DNA from: Rhodoferax sp. PAMC 29310
Lineage (GTDB): Bacteria > Pseudomonadota > Gammaproteobacteria > Burkholderiales > Burkholderiaceae_C
DNA length: 64,000 nt
NCBI RefSeq assembly: GCF_017948265.1
Contig: NZ_CP072852.1
Coordinates: 1,426,001 to 1,490,000 of the forward strand
Reading direction: 5' to 3'
Below, in pieces: positions 9,343-18,225 of this stretch. Under the pieces are notes generated by a model. The model was not told the origin of the DNA and did no database searches. It saw nothing but the letters and a program-made list of their open reading frames with translations. Numbering within the stretch: the first letter of the stretch is position 1; every line of letters begins with the position of its first letter. Both the position numbers and the translations under genes were made by a program.

Positions 9343-10146
9343 TCAGGTGCTGGCAGGCTTGATAGGCTTCAAAGCGGTGCCAAATTGCTCCGTCAACGGT
9401 TCATGACCCAAAGGAGGGAAACTGATTTCCGCCTCAGGCACTTTGCGATCCGACACATGGGCCAACAAATGGCGAATCAGCGTCAACCGGCCCAGGCGCT
9501 GATCATTGAAATCCACCAGAGTCCAGGGCGCATGCTTGGAATGGGTCGCTTTCAGCATCACATCGCGTGCCTTGCCATATTCAGCATACTTGGCCCGCGC
9601 GTCCAAATCGATGGGGCTGAGCTTCCAGCGCTTAAGCGGGTCGGCCAGTCGCTCGGCAAAACGTTCTTCCTGCTTTTCCTGATCCACCGTCAACCAGTAC
9701 TTAAACAGCAGAATGCCGTCGTCGACCAGCATTTTCTCGAACACGGGCGCTTGCTGCAGAAAGGCCTGAGTTTGCGCCTCGGTACAAAACCCCATGACCC
9801 GCTCCACGCCAGCCCGGTTGTACCAGCTGCGGTCGAACAAGGCGATCTCGCCTGCCGCCGGCAGGTGCGCCACATAGCGCTGGAAGTACCATTGCATCAT
9901 TTCCCGGTCACTGGGTTTGGCCAGCGCTACGGTATGGCATTGGCGGGGATTCAAGGTGTCGGAAATAGCGGAGATCAACCCACCCTTGCCAGCGGTGTCG
10001 CGCCCCTCCACCACCACCATGAGCCGCTTGCCGGTGACCTTTAACCAGCGCGCCAGTTCGTTCAGCGCCAACTCCAGCGGCTCAAGCTGCTCGTAGTAGT
10101 CACTTTTCTTCATTCGCTCGCTTTTGCCGTTTTTCGATTTTTTCAT
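9343..10146 (-). CDS. ppk2: Polyphosphate kinase 2 family protein
   Basis: A 267-residue PPK2-family kinase, which transfers phosphate between polyphosphate and nucleotides. Walker A is VVVEGRDTAGKGG near residue 46; the Walker B/lid region is ALFDRSWYNRAGVERVMGF. The SPIDLDARAKYAEYGKAR and FNDQRLGRL stretches are typical of the family. One PPK2 domain of this length fits class I (ADP or GDP phosphorylation). The N-terminus is Lys/Ser-rich. There may be a second in-frame ATG 11 codons downstream. It stands alone, between the yidB-like gene and the HAD gene. Confidence 0.92.
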   Translation of the reverse strand: MKKSKNGKSERMKKSDYYEQLEPLELALNELARWLKVTGKRLMVVVEGRDTAGKGGLISAISDTLNPRQCHTVALAKPSDREMMQWYFQRYVAHLPAAGEIALFDRSWYNRAGVERVMGFCTEAQTQAFLQQAPVFEKMLVDDGILLFKYWLTVDQEKQEERFAERLADPLKRWKLSPIDLDARAKYAEYGKARDVMLKATHSKHAPWTLVDFNDQRLGRLTLIRHLLAHVSDRKVPEAEISFPPLGHEPLTEQFGTALKPIKPAST

Positions 10147-10182
10147 GATTGCATCCTATCGGAGGAGTCGTTTTTCGGCCAG

Positions 10183-10896
10183 TCACGGGCCTGGGTTGGA
10201 TGCGGCTCGAAGCAAGTCACACAAGTCGTGCAGGGTGTTGACCGTGACGTGGGGCTGGGCCGCGTGAGACCATGCTTGTGTGTCGCGATTCAGCCAAACG
10301 GTTTGCATGCCAGCATTTAATCCCCCCAGCACGTCCAATGCAGCGTCGTCCCCGATATGCAGCACCTCGTCCGGGTTAACTTGAACACTGGCGGCAGCCG
10401 CGTGAAAGATGCGGGGGTCGGGCTTGCCCACACCAAATGACGACGCACTAAAACTTCCCTTGAAATACTCGCCCAAGCCTACTCGGCCCACATCGGCATT
10501 GCCGTTGGACACGGCCACCACCGGCCATCGATCGGACAGGAAAGCCAAGGCTGGCAGCGCATCGTCGTACAAATCGACCCGCATCCGCGCGGCAAAAAAC
10601 ACTTCAAATGCGGGCTCCACCAAGCCCACGTCTTCCTTGCTGCGGAGCAACACATGGCGAATGATTTCCCGGCGCACGGCACTCATGTCATGCCCAATCT
10701 CGGGTTGCATGGCAACCACATGTTGGCGTACGGCCACCCGGGCCGCTGGATCGGCAAAGGTGGGGGCGGCGCCCGGCGCATGCTCGGCCAACCAAGTCGC
10801 CAAGGCAACTTCTGCCCGGTCAATGGCCGGCCAGATGGGCCAGAGCGTGTCGTCAAGGTCAAGGGTTATTGCCTTGATTTTGGAAATAGTCAGCAT
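10183..10896 (-). CDS. HAD-family hydrolase
   Basis: A 237-residue haloacid dehalogenase-type phosphatase. Motif I is ITLDLDDTLWP (Asp nucleophile) near residue 11, motif II is VAVSNGNADV, motif III is the Lys of GVGKPDPRIFHAA, and motif IV is LHIGDDAALDVLGGLNAG. The open frame runs further upstream into the hemH region, but the ATG at 10896 places motif I at the usual distance from the N-terminus. It is divergent from hemH with 19 bp between starts, so both promoters would overlap. The substrate cannot be read from the sequence. Confidence 0.88.
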   Translation of the reverse strand: MLTISKIKAITLDLDDTLWPIWPAIDRAEVALATWLAEHAPGAAPTFADPAARVAVRQHVVAMQPEIGHDMSAVRREIIRHVLLRSKEDVGLVEPAFEVFFAARMRVDLYDDALPALAFLSDRWPVVAVSNGNADVGRVGLGEYFKGSFSASSFGVGKPDPRIFHAAAASVQVNPDEVLHIGDDAALDVLGGLNAGMQTVWLNRDTQAWSHAAQPHVTVNTLHDLCDLLRAASNPGP

Positions 10897-10915
10897 AGGT
10901 GCGGGAGAATAGCGT

Positions 10916-12022
10916 ATGCCCCTATTCAAGTCGCCTTTCGCCAAAGAACCCTCCTTCAACCATGGACAAACCCCAAAAACAGCGGTGCTGTTCTGCAACC
11001 TGGGCACGCCTGACAGCCCGTCAGCACCCGATGTGCGCCGCTTCCTGGCGGAATTCCTGAGTGATCCCCGGGTGGTCGAAATTCCGCGACTGCTTTGGCT
11101 GATGATTCTGCACGGCATCATTTTGCGCACACGCCCCAAAAAGTCAGGCGAAAAGTACGCCAGCATCTGGACGCCAGAGGGCTCACCGCTGAAGCTTTGG
11201 ACAGAGAAACAAGCCAAACTATTGCAAGGCTGGCTGGGTCAACGGGGTCACCATGTGATGGTTCGCTACGCCATGCGCTACGGCAGCACATCCATTGCCT
11301 CCCAGCTCGACGCACTCAAGGCTGAAGGGGCGACTCGTGTCCTGATTCTTTCTGCCTACCCCCAATACTCGGCCACCACCACCGCCAGCGTATTCGACTC
11401 GGTGTACGCTTGGGCGAGGCGAACGCGCAACATTCCGGAGCTGCGCTTTGTGAATCGCTACCACGATGACCCGCGCTACATTGCCGCCCTGGAGGTCAGC
11501 GTTCGGCGCTACTGGAAAGCCCACGGCCAGGCCGACCAGTTGGTGATGAGTTTTCATGGCGTGCCCGAGCGCACGCTGCATCTGGGCGACCCCTACCACT
11601 GCGAGTGCATGAAGACCGCCCGCCTACTGGCTGATCAACTCGGATTGGTCAAGCAACAGTACAGGGTCACCTTTCAAAGTCGTCTGGGCCGCGCCAAGTG
11701 GCTGGAGCCCTATACCGAACCTACACTGAAAGCCATGGCAAAAGCTGGCACCAAACGAGTGGATGTGATTTGTCCTGGCTTTACCAGCGACTGTCTGGAG
11801 ACGCTGGAGGAAATTGCCATGGAGGGCAAAGAAGCTTTCCTGAAGGCGGGTGGCAAAGAGCTGAACTACATTCCCTGCCTGAACGACGATGCGGTCTGGA
11901 TCACCGCCTTGTGCGAGATTTCCTTGCAACATCTTTCCGGTTGGCCCACACTGGAGGCGCCTGACGCGGCGGCCTTGGCCGCGTCCCGAGTCGCAGCCTT
12001 GTCGCTGGGAGCGAAACAATAA
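10916..12022 (+). CDS. hemH: Ferrochelatase
   Basis: Ferrochelatase inserts Fe2+ into protoporphyrin IX, the last step of protoheme synthesis. The 368-residue protein has LFCNLGTPDSP at the start, the metal-binding His in QLVMSFHGVPERTL, the family signature in YRVTFQSRLGRAKWLEPYTE, and the second catalytic region CPGFTSDCLETLEEI. Its length suits proteobacterial HemH. It is transcribed away from the HAD gene. Confidence 0.96.
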   Translation: MPLFKSPFAKEPSFNHGQTPKTAVLFCNLGTPDSPSAPDVRRFLAEFLSDPRVVEIPRLLWLMILHGIILRTRPKKSGEKYASIWTPEGSPLKLWTEKQAKLLQGWLGQRGHHVMVRYAMRYGSTSIASQLDALKAEGATRVLILSAYPQYSATTTASVFDSVYAWARRTRNIPELRFVNRYHDDPRYIAALEVSVRRYWKAHGQADQLVMSFHGVPERTLHLGDPYHCECMKTARLLADQLGLVKQQYRVTFQSRLGRAKWLEPYTEPTLKAMAKAGTKRVDVICPGFTSDCLETLEEIAMEGKEAFLKAGGKELNYIPCLNDDAVWITALCEISLQHLSGWPTLEAPDAAALAASRVAALSLGAKQ

Positions 12023-12048
12023 CGGTCTACGGATTCGCTCGGCGTGTG

Positions 12049-12100
12049 TTTGCTATTTAATTTGTAGCTACTACCGCATACTGTAATTGGGCCAAAGCCC
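12049..12100. repeat. Dispersed short repeat, intergenic copy
   Basis: tgctatttaatttgtagcta followed by ctaccgcatac, then gggccaaagccc, matches the layout of other copies at 6371, 7573, 14807 and 37191: GCTAT, an A/T run, TAGCTGCT, CGC, and a second arm. It fills most of the hemH to flagellar-rod-like gap. Confidence 0.5.
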
Positions 12101-12125
12101 TATTTCTTGCAAAGGATAGTGCCCC

Positions 12126-12425
12126 ATGAATTCGATCAGCTCCATTTCAGTCTCCGGCATGGCCGCCGCCCAGACCCGCTTTCACACGTCCGCGCACAAC
12201 ATTGCCAACTTGCAGACGGACGACTTTAAACGCCAGCAAGTAGAGCAGACCGCCGAAAGCGCCGGCGGCGTGAGCACCACGCTGTCGCGGGCAGAAAAAT
12301 CCGGCAATGCTTTAGAGGCGGATGTGGTCGCCCAACTCCAAGCCAAAAATGAATTTCTGGCCAATCTGTCGGTGTTCAAGACGGCCAACAAAATGCAGGG
12401 CGCTCTGCTCGACGTCAAGGCCTAA
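12126..12425 (+). CDS. Small flagellar basal-body rod-like protein
   Basis: A 99-residue protein with the two ends of flagellar rod/hook proteins (FlgB/C/G type) and almost nothing between. The N-terminal helix is ISSISVSGMAAAQTRFHTSA followed by HNIANLQTDDFKR, the place of the ANxxTxxFK motif. The C-terminal helix is FLANLSVFKTANKMQGALLD. These would form the coiled-coil core, without the outer domain. No flagellar genes lie around it. It could be an accessory rod subunit or a degenerate copy; I see no frame damage. RBS AAAGGA precedes the ATG. Confidence 0.7.
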   Translation: MNSISSISVSGMAAAQTRFHTSAHNIANLQTDDFKRQQVEQTAESAGGVSTTLSRAEKSGNALEADVVAQLQAKNEFLANLSVFKTANKMQGALLDVKA

Positions 12426-12442
12426 CACGAACCCACACCTGT

Positions 12443-14578
12443 TCAAGACCGCCGGTAAACCTGCTCCACATAGTTGCGCACCATGCGCGTAGCGGAGAAA
12501 CGTGGCCCATTGGTCATCAAACTGCGGCGCATCATGTTCACCCACTGCTGGGGCACACCACTTTCGTCACGCTGGTGAAACATGGGCACGATCACCTGCT
12601 CCATCAAATCAAACATGGCTTGGGCGTCATGCTGATCCTGCGCATGAATGTCGTGGTCAATATCTCCATTGATGGCCCAGCCGTTGCTGCCGTCATAGGC
12701 CTCGGCCCACCATCCATCCAGCACAGACAACTGCAGACCACCACCCAGGCATGACTTCATGCCGCTGGTGCCGCTTGCTTCATTGGGTGGGCGGGGCACA
12801 TTGATCCAGACATCACAACCGGCCACCAAATGCCCTGCCAGGGGAATGTCGTAGTCCTCCAAAAATGCAGCACGGCCAGCCACACCCGGTGCCCGTTTCA
12901 GGGCAAAGACCTGGCGAACCACATCTTTGGCAGCCATGTCATCGGGATGCGCCTTGCCCGCAAACACAAACTGTACCGGGCGATCTCCACCAATGAGTGC
13001 CAGGGCACGCTCAGGCATCAAGGCCACCAGATGCAGGCGCTTGTAAACGGCCAATCGACGGGCAAACCCGATGGTCAGTCGATCGGCACTGAAGCCGGTC
13101 GTTACGGCCTCCGCGTAATCCAGCGCCTCGCCGCGACGCAATCGGTCGCCCGTACCCCGGCGAGAAATCATGTCAACCAGTTGGGTTCTAGCGGCACAGC
13201 GAGCCCCCCACAATTCGGAGGCAGGAATATCGCGCACAGGCCACCAAGTCTGTGCCTGGTCAGCGCGGCTCAGCCAGTCAGCGCCCAAGTGACGGTCCAA
13301 CAGATGACGCATCGGCCCATGCAACCAGGTCGGCAAATGCACGCCGTTGGTCACGTGGGAGATGGGCACGTCTTTCACCTGTAGATTGGGAAACAAGGGT
13401 TGCCACATGGCACGGGCCACCTCCCCGTGCCGTTGGCTGACGCCATTCGCGTGCCGACTGGCCCGCAGCGCCAGCGCGGACATGCTGAAACCTTGATCCG
13501 GTGAGGCCGGATCGAGACATCCCATGGCCAGAAAGTCGCTCCGGTCGCCGGCCAGGTCGGCAATGCGTCCCAGCATGGTCAAGGCCTCGCTGCGCTGATA
13601 GGTTTCGTTGCCCGCCGGTACCGGGGTATGGGTCGTGAACACCACTTGCTCACGTACCTTCGCCCAGGCATCCGCCAGCCCACAACCCGTCTGATGTTTC
13701 GCCTGGGCCAGCAGCTCAAAAACACCTAGCGCCGGATGCCCTTCATTGAAATGGTAGACCGAGGGCTCAATTCCCAAGGCACGCAAGGCTCGCACGCCCC
13801 CCATGCCCAAGACCGCATATTGCGCCAACCGGATCGAGCGGTTGCTTTCATACAGCCGAGACGTTACCCAGCGCCCCACCGGGCTGTTTTCGGGTAAGTC
13901 CGTGTCCAGCAAATACAGGGGCACCCGGCCCACGTCGACCCGCCAGATGTGGGCCTTGACGCCCTCGTTGTTGATTGGAGTGTAGATCGACAGGGGAAGA
14001 CCATCACCGCCCGTGACCTTGGCACAAGGCAAACGCTCGGGATCGATGTCCAGCCAATATTCATGCTGGGCGCCAGTGACATCAATGCGTTGATGGAAAT
14101 AGCCTGTGCGGTACATCAAGCCTATGCCGACCATGGGCAGCGCCAGGTCAGAGGCCTCTTTGAGAATATCGCCGGCCAGAACCCCCAAGCCACCCGAATA
14201 AATAGGTAGCGAGCCATGCACGCCAAACTCCGAGCAGCAAAACGCCACCGGGTGTTGTGCGCTGACGGGCCCATCTAGGCAAGGCCGCGCCCGGTCCGCG
14301 GCCAACTCTGCGGCAATACTGTCCACCCACGCCAGAAATCCTGGCCTAGCAACGGCCCTCTCCAGCGTGGCACGGGGCACCTCAGACAGCAAGCGTCGGG
14401 GATTGTGCGCGGTACGCTTCCAGCACTCAGGGTCAATGATCTCGAACATGGCCGCCCCATCGCGTGACCACGACCACCGGTAGTCATATGCCACCTGTGC
14501 CAGAGGGCGCAAGGGCTCGGGCAAGGCATCAGCCAACTCGGCCACGGCCAACGCAATATCGTGATCCCCTGCAAACAT
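12443..14578 (-). CDS. glgP: Alpha-glucan (glycogen) phosphorylase
   Basis: A 711-residue GT35 phosphorylase of the shorter bacterial type that releases glucose-1-phosphate from alpha-1,4-glucans. A DUF3417-like N-terminal region (VAYDYRWSWSRDGAAMFE) is followed by GGLGVLAGDILKEASDLALP. The HFNEGHPALGVFELL and VFTTHTPVPAGNETY regions form the active site. The PLP lysine is in EASGTSGMKSCLGG near residue 600. No other glycogen genes are adjacent. The stop is 17 bp from the convergent small rod-like gene. Confidence 0.94.
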   Translation of the reverse strand: MFAGDHDIALAVAELADALPEPLRPLAQVAYDYRWSWSRDGAAMFEIIDPECWKRTAHNPRRLLSEVPRATLERAVARPGFLAWVDSIAAELAADRARPCLDGPVSAQHPVAFCCSEFGVHGSLPIYSGGLGVLAGDILKEASDLALPMVGIGLMYRTGYFHQRIDVTGAQHEYWLDIDPERLPCAKVTGGDGLPLSIYTPINNEGVKAHIWRVDVGRVPLYLLDTDLPENSPVGRWVTSRLYESNRSIRLAQYAVLGMGGVRALRALGIEPSVYHFNEGHPALGVFELLAQAKHQTGCGLADAWAKVREQVVFTTHTPVPAGNETYQRSEALTMLGRIADLAGDRSDFLAMGCLDPASPDQGFSMSALALRASRHANGVSQRHGEVARAMWQPLFPNLQVKDVPISHVTNGVHLPTWLHGPMRHLLDRHLGADWLSRADQAQTWWPVRDIPASELWGARCAARTQLVDMISRRGTGDRLRRGEALDYAEAVTTGFSADRLTIGFARRLAVYKRLHLVALMPERALALIGGDRPVQFVFAGKAHPDDMAAKDVVRQVFALKRAPGVAGRAAFLEDYDIPLAGHLVAGCDVWINVPRPPNEASGTSGMKSCLGGGLQLSVLDGWWAEAYDGSNGWAINGDIDHDIHAQDQHDAQAMFDLMEQVIVPMFHQRDESGVPQQWVNMMRRSLMTNGPRFSATRMVRNYVEQVYRRS

Positions 14579-15099
14579 GGTCTATCCCCCGTAATGAACA
14601 TTCGAAAAGCGTAAGCAAGTTGCGCCTCACCCGTCAAAAGACAGCGACAGATTCATTATGGGGAAGCAAAAAATGCGCAGACTTGAGGGAGGTCAACCGC
14701 ATTCAAACCGGTGCCTCAAACAGCTGATCGGTGGCACGATTTTGGTGCGTTTTTCAAACCCATCAATCCCCACTATCGCGTCATTCTTCTAAGTCAAACC
14801 ACCTTCAGCTATCAATTTCATAGCTCAAAATTGAGCAGGGATAAGCGGCTTCGCCAATTCTACAAATACATTGTGACAAATATTATGTTACACTCGCAGG
14901 CTTTCCTGGTGAGATTTGCGAGTTTCTCTGCAAATCAGGACACGGCATCAAGCTCGTTAACTCCCAACACATCATCACTCTTCGATTCGACCCCGGTGTC
15001 GAATCCCACGGGCAACTTGCCTTCAGCGGCAGTGCCCCTCAGATCGTTCTCTGCGCCCGCCAGTGGCAGAGACCACGATCAGATAACAAGGAGCAAATT
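14579..15099. other. Non-coding region between glgP and choX
   Basis: No convincing gene. The divergent promoters of glgP and the choline operon must lie here. A partial dispersed-repeat copy (agctatcaatttcatagctc) is at 14807-14827. An A/T-rich stretch at 14870-14895 (ttgtgacaaatattatgtta) is the best candidate for the choline promoter. AAGGAG at 15088 is the choX ribosome-binding site. Confidence 0.4.
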
Positions 15100-16038
15100 T
15101 TGAAGATTTCCACCCCCCTGCTTTTGGCCGCCACGTTGAGCCTGCCATTGATTGCCCAAGCCGCCGAACCCGCTTCTTGTAAAGCGGTTCGCTTTGCCGA
15201 TGTCGGCTGGACCGACATCACGGTGACCACCGCCGTCACCAGCACCATTCTGGAATCCTTGGGCTACGAGACCAAGACCAACTTGATCTCCGTCCCGGTG
15301 ACCTACAAGTCGATGGAGAACAAGGACATCGACGTCTTTTTAGGCAACTGGATGCCCACCATGGAAGCCGACATCAAGCCTTACCGTGACAACGGCAGTG
15401 TCGAAACCGTGCGTGCCAACCTTGAAGGGGCCAAGTACACACTGGCCGTGTCGGCCGCCGCTTATAAGGCAGGACTGAAGTCATTTGCCGACATCGCCAA
15501 GTTCTCCAAGAAGCTCAATGGCAAGATCTACGGCATTGAACCCGGCAACGACGGCAACCGCTTGATCCAGGGAATGATTGACGACAATAAATTCAACTTG
15601 GGCAAATTCACACTGGTTGAGTCCAGCGAAGCGGGCATGTTGTCCCAAGTGCAGCGCGCCGAGCGCCGTGGCAAGTGGGTCGTGTTCCTGGGCTGGGAGC
15701 CGCATCCTATGAACAGCCGCTTCAAAATGAAGTACCTCAACGGCGGTGATGATGTCTTTGGCCCCAATTTAGGCGGCGCCACCATCTACACGAATGTTCG
15801 CAAAGGTTATGTGCAGGAATGCGCCAACGTGGGCAAGCTGTTGACCAATCTGGTCTTCGACTTGGACACCGAGAACAAGCTCATGGACGCAGTATTGAAC
15901 AACAACCAGAAGCCTGATGTTGCCGCCAAGGCGTGGCTGAAGGGCAACCCCAAAGCGCTGGACACTTGGCTGGCTGGCGTGACTACTTTTGATGGCCAAC
16001 CCGGCCTGGACGCTGTCAAAGCATCCCTGGCCAAATAA
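15100..16038 (+). CDS. choX: Choline/betaine ABC transporter, periplasmic binding protein
   Basis: A 312-residue binding protein of the ChoX/ProX/OpuAC type. A Sec signal peptide ends near LIAQAAEPA. The Trp/Tyr-rich pocket typical for quaternary ammonium ligands is visible in FADVGWTDI, FLGNWMPTM and VFLGWEPHPMN. The TTG start at 15100 is chosen because AAGGAG stands 6-7 bases before it and the signal peptide begins at once (MKISTPLLL). It heads the choXWV-betBA cluster, so choline is the probable ligand. Confidence 0.9.
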   Translation: MKISTPLLLAATLSLPLIAQAAEPASCKAVRFADVGWTDITVTTAVTSTILESLGYETKTNLISVPVTYKSMENKDIDVFLGNWMPTMEADIKPYRDNGSVETVRANLEGAKYTLAVSAAAYKAGLKSFADIAKFSKKLNGKIYGIEPGNDGNRLIQGMIDDNKFNLGKFTLVESSEAGMLSQVQRAERRGKWVVFLGWEPHPMNSRFKMKYLNGGDDVFGPNLGGATIYTNVRKGYVQECANVGKLLTNLVFDLDTENKLMDAVLNNNQKPDVAAKAWLKGNPKALDTWLAGVTTFDGQPGLDAVKASLAK

Positions 16039-16046
16039 GGCCACCA

Positions 16047-16076
16047 CTTCAGGGCGCCTCGCGCGGCGCCCTGAAG
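16047..16076 (+). other. Strong stem-loop between choX and choW
   Basis: CTTCAGGGCGCC and GGCGCCCTGAAG form a perfect 12-bp stem with a TCGCGC loop. No T run follows, so it is not a classic intrinsic terminator. Its place after the binding-protein gene suggests 3'-end protection of choX mRNA or partial attenuation, giving more ChoX than permease; that is inference. Confidence 0.7.
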
Positions 16077-16143
16077 CACCTCTCTGGCGCAGTGCGCCCC
16101 CGCCCAACCGCGCAACGCTACCCGGGCGACTCATCAGAAAAAT

Positions 16144-16986
16144 ATGAATAACTACAAACTCCCCCTGGGCGAAGTCACGGCGGATTTCGTCGATTGGCTG
16201 ACGCTGCACGGCGCCGACTACTTTGACGCTTTTGCCGACACGCTGGAAATGACCATTCACGGCGTCACCAACGGCCTGCTCTGGTTCAACCCACTGGCAC
16301 TCATTAGCCTGTTTGGCGTGCTGGCCCACTTCATTCAACGCAAATGGGGTCTTACGGTCTTCGTCGTGCTGTCCTTCTTGCTGATCCTGAACCTGGGTTA
16401 CTGGCAGGAAACCATGGAAACGCTGGCGCAAGTATTGTTTGCCACGCTGGTATGCGTGATGATTGGCGTGCCATTGGGCATTTACGCCGCGCACAAGCCA
16501 ACATTCTTCACGTTTCTTCAACCCGTGCTGGACTTGATGCAGACGGTGCCTACCTTTGTGTACCTTATCCCTACCCTGACCTTATTTGGCTTGGGCGTGG
16601 TACCGGGACTGATCTCCACCGTGGTGTTTGCCGTGGCCGCCCCGATTCGACTCACCTATCTGGGCATTCATGATGTGCCAGCAGAGTTGATGGATGCCGG
16701 CAAAGCCTTTGGCTGCTCACGCCGCCAGTTGTTGACCCGCATTGAGCTCCCCTACGCCATGCCCAGCATTTCAGCGGGAATTACCCAATGCATCATGTTG
16801 TCGCTCTCCATGGTGGTGGTAGCGGCCTTGGTCGGTGCTGACGGCCTGGGCAAGCCCGTCGTGCGCGCCCTGAATACCGCTGACATTGCGGTAGGCTTTG
16901 AAGCCGGCCTTGCCATTGTGCTGCTGGCCATCATTTTGGACCGCGTGTGCAAACAACGCACGACCAGGGGGGGGGCTGCAGCATGA
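16144..16986 (+). CDS. choW: Choline ABC transporter, permease
   Basis: A 280-residue permease of the ProW/OpuAB class with about six membrane segments. It carries the EAA-like loop after PAELMDAGKAFGCSRRQLLT that contacts the ATPase, and SAGITQCIMLSLSMVVVAALVG near the C-terminus. Its stop overlaps the choV start as ATGA, which couples translation of the two. Confidence 0.92.
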   Translation: MNNYKLPLGEVTADFVDWLTLHGADYFDAFADTLEMTIHGVTNGLLWFNPLALISLFGVLAHFIQRKWGLTVFVVLSFLLILNLGYWQETMETLAQVLFATLVCVMIGVPLGIYAAHKPTFFTFLQPVLDLMQTVPTFVYLIPTLTLFGLGVVPGLISTVVFAVAAPIRLTYLGIHDVPAELMDAGKAFGCSRRQLLTRIELPYAMPSISAGITQCIMLSLSMVVVAALVGADGLGKPVVRALNTADIAVGFEAGLAIVLLAIILDRVCKQRTTRGGAAA

Positions 16987-18161
16987 GTTTGATTCGTATT
17001 GAAAACGTCGATGTGGTGTTCTCCAAATCTCCCCAAGCCGCGCTGGACCTGCTGGACCAGGGTTTGAACCGGGACGAGATTTTCAAGAAAACCGGCCAGA
17101 TCGTGGGTGTGCAAAAAGCAAACCTATCCGTGGAGCGGGGCGAGATTTGCGTGCTGATGGGCTTATCGGGCTCGGGCAAATCCAGTCTGTTGCGTTGCAT
17201 CAACGGCTTGAACACCGTGAGCCGGGGCCGTTTGCTGATTGAGCATGAAGGGGCTGAGGTCGACATTGCCAATTGCTCGGCCGCCACGATGAAGGCCATG
17301 CGCACCCAGCGCATCGCCATGGTGTTCCAGAAGTTTGCGCTCATGCCCTGGTTAACCGTGGCGGAAAACGTGAGCCTGGGTCTGGAGATGCAGGGCCGCC
17401 CCAGTGCCGAGCGCAAGAGGTTGGTCGATGAAAAGCTAGAGTTGGTCAGCCTGACGCAATGGCGCGATAAGCGCCCAGACGCTTTGTCTGGCGGCATGCA
17501 GCAGCGCGTGGGCCTGGCTAGGGCGCTGGCCATGGACGCCGACATCTTGCTGATGGACGAACCTTTCTCCGCTTTGGATCCGTTGATTCGCCAAGGTCTG
17601 CAAGACGAGTTGCTGGAGCTACAACGCAAGCTGAACAAGACGATTGTGTTCGTCAGTCACGACTTGGACGAGGCCCTGAAGATCGGCAACAACATCGCCA
17701 TCATGAAAGGTGGCATCATTGTTCAGCACAGCAAGCCGGAAGACATTGTACTCAACCCGGCAGACGACTACATACGCTCCTTTGTGGCGCACACCAACCC
17801 GCTGAACGTGCTTCGGGGCATCAGCCTGATGCGTCCGATTGCAAGCTGCGAAACGGCCAACGGCGAGACCTGCCTGGATAACGTGGGAGACATTTGGCTG
17901 ACCATGAATGCCGACCAACAATTGGCGAGTTCCCGACGCGGGACAGACGCCCTGCCCTTGCAAAGCTGGACGACTGGCGACTCCATCGAGGCCTTGGAGC
18001 AGCGCCCCACGATGGTCAGCGCCGACATTGGCATGCGCGATGCGCTGCATATACGCTACCAAACGGGTCAGAAACTGGTGTTGAGCCAGGGCAGCCAAGT
18101 GCTTGGCATTCTGGGCGACCGCGAGCTGTACCACGCCCTGCTGGGCAAAGCCATGGGCTAA
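16983..18161 (+). CDS. choV: Choline ABC transporter, ATP-binding protein
   Basis: A 392-residue ABC ATPase of the ProV/OpuAA type. Walker A is [13 protein letters not shown] near residue 60, the signature is [15 protein letters not shown], Walker B is [12 protein letters not shown] and the switch His is in [14 protein letters not shown]-terminal extension of about 120 residues after the ATPase core, ending [15 protein letters not shown], looks like a CBS-type region with limited conservation. The ATG at 16983 overlaps the choW stop; an open frame upstream of it is only read-through. Confidence 0.92.
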   Translation: MSLIRIENVDVVFSKSPQAALDLLDQGLNRDEIFKKTGQIVGVQKANLSVERGEICVLMGLSGSGKSSLLRCINGLNTVSRGRLLIEHEGAEVDIANCSAATMKAMRTQRIAMVFQKFALMPWLTVAENVSLGLEMQGRPSAERKRLVDEKLELVSLTQWRDKRPDALSGGMQQRVGLARALAMDADILLMDEPFSALDPLIRQGLQDELLELQRKLNKTIVFVSHDLDEALKIGNNIAIMKGGIIVQHSKPEDIVLNPADDYIRSFVAHTNPLNVLRGISLMRPIASCETANGETCLDNVGDIWLTMNADQQLASSRRGTDALPLQSWTTGDSIEALEQRPTMVSADIGMRDALHIRYQTGQKLVLSQGSQVLGILGDRELYHALLGKAMG

Positions 18162-18225
18162 TGGCCCCACGGGCCGGTTGGCATTCGCTGACCGACCTTT
18201 GCAATACATACCAAGGAGGCCTGAG

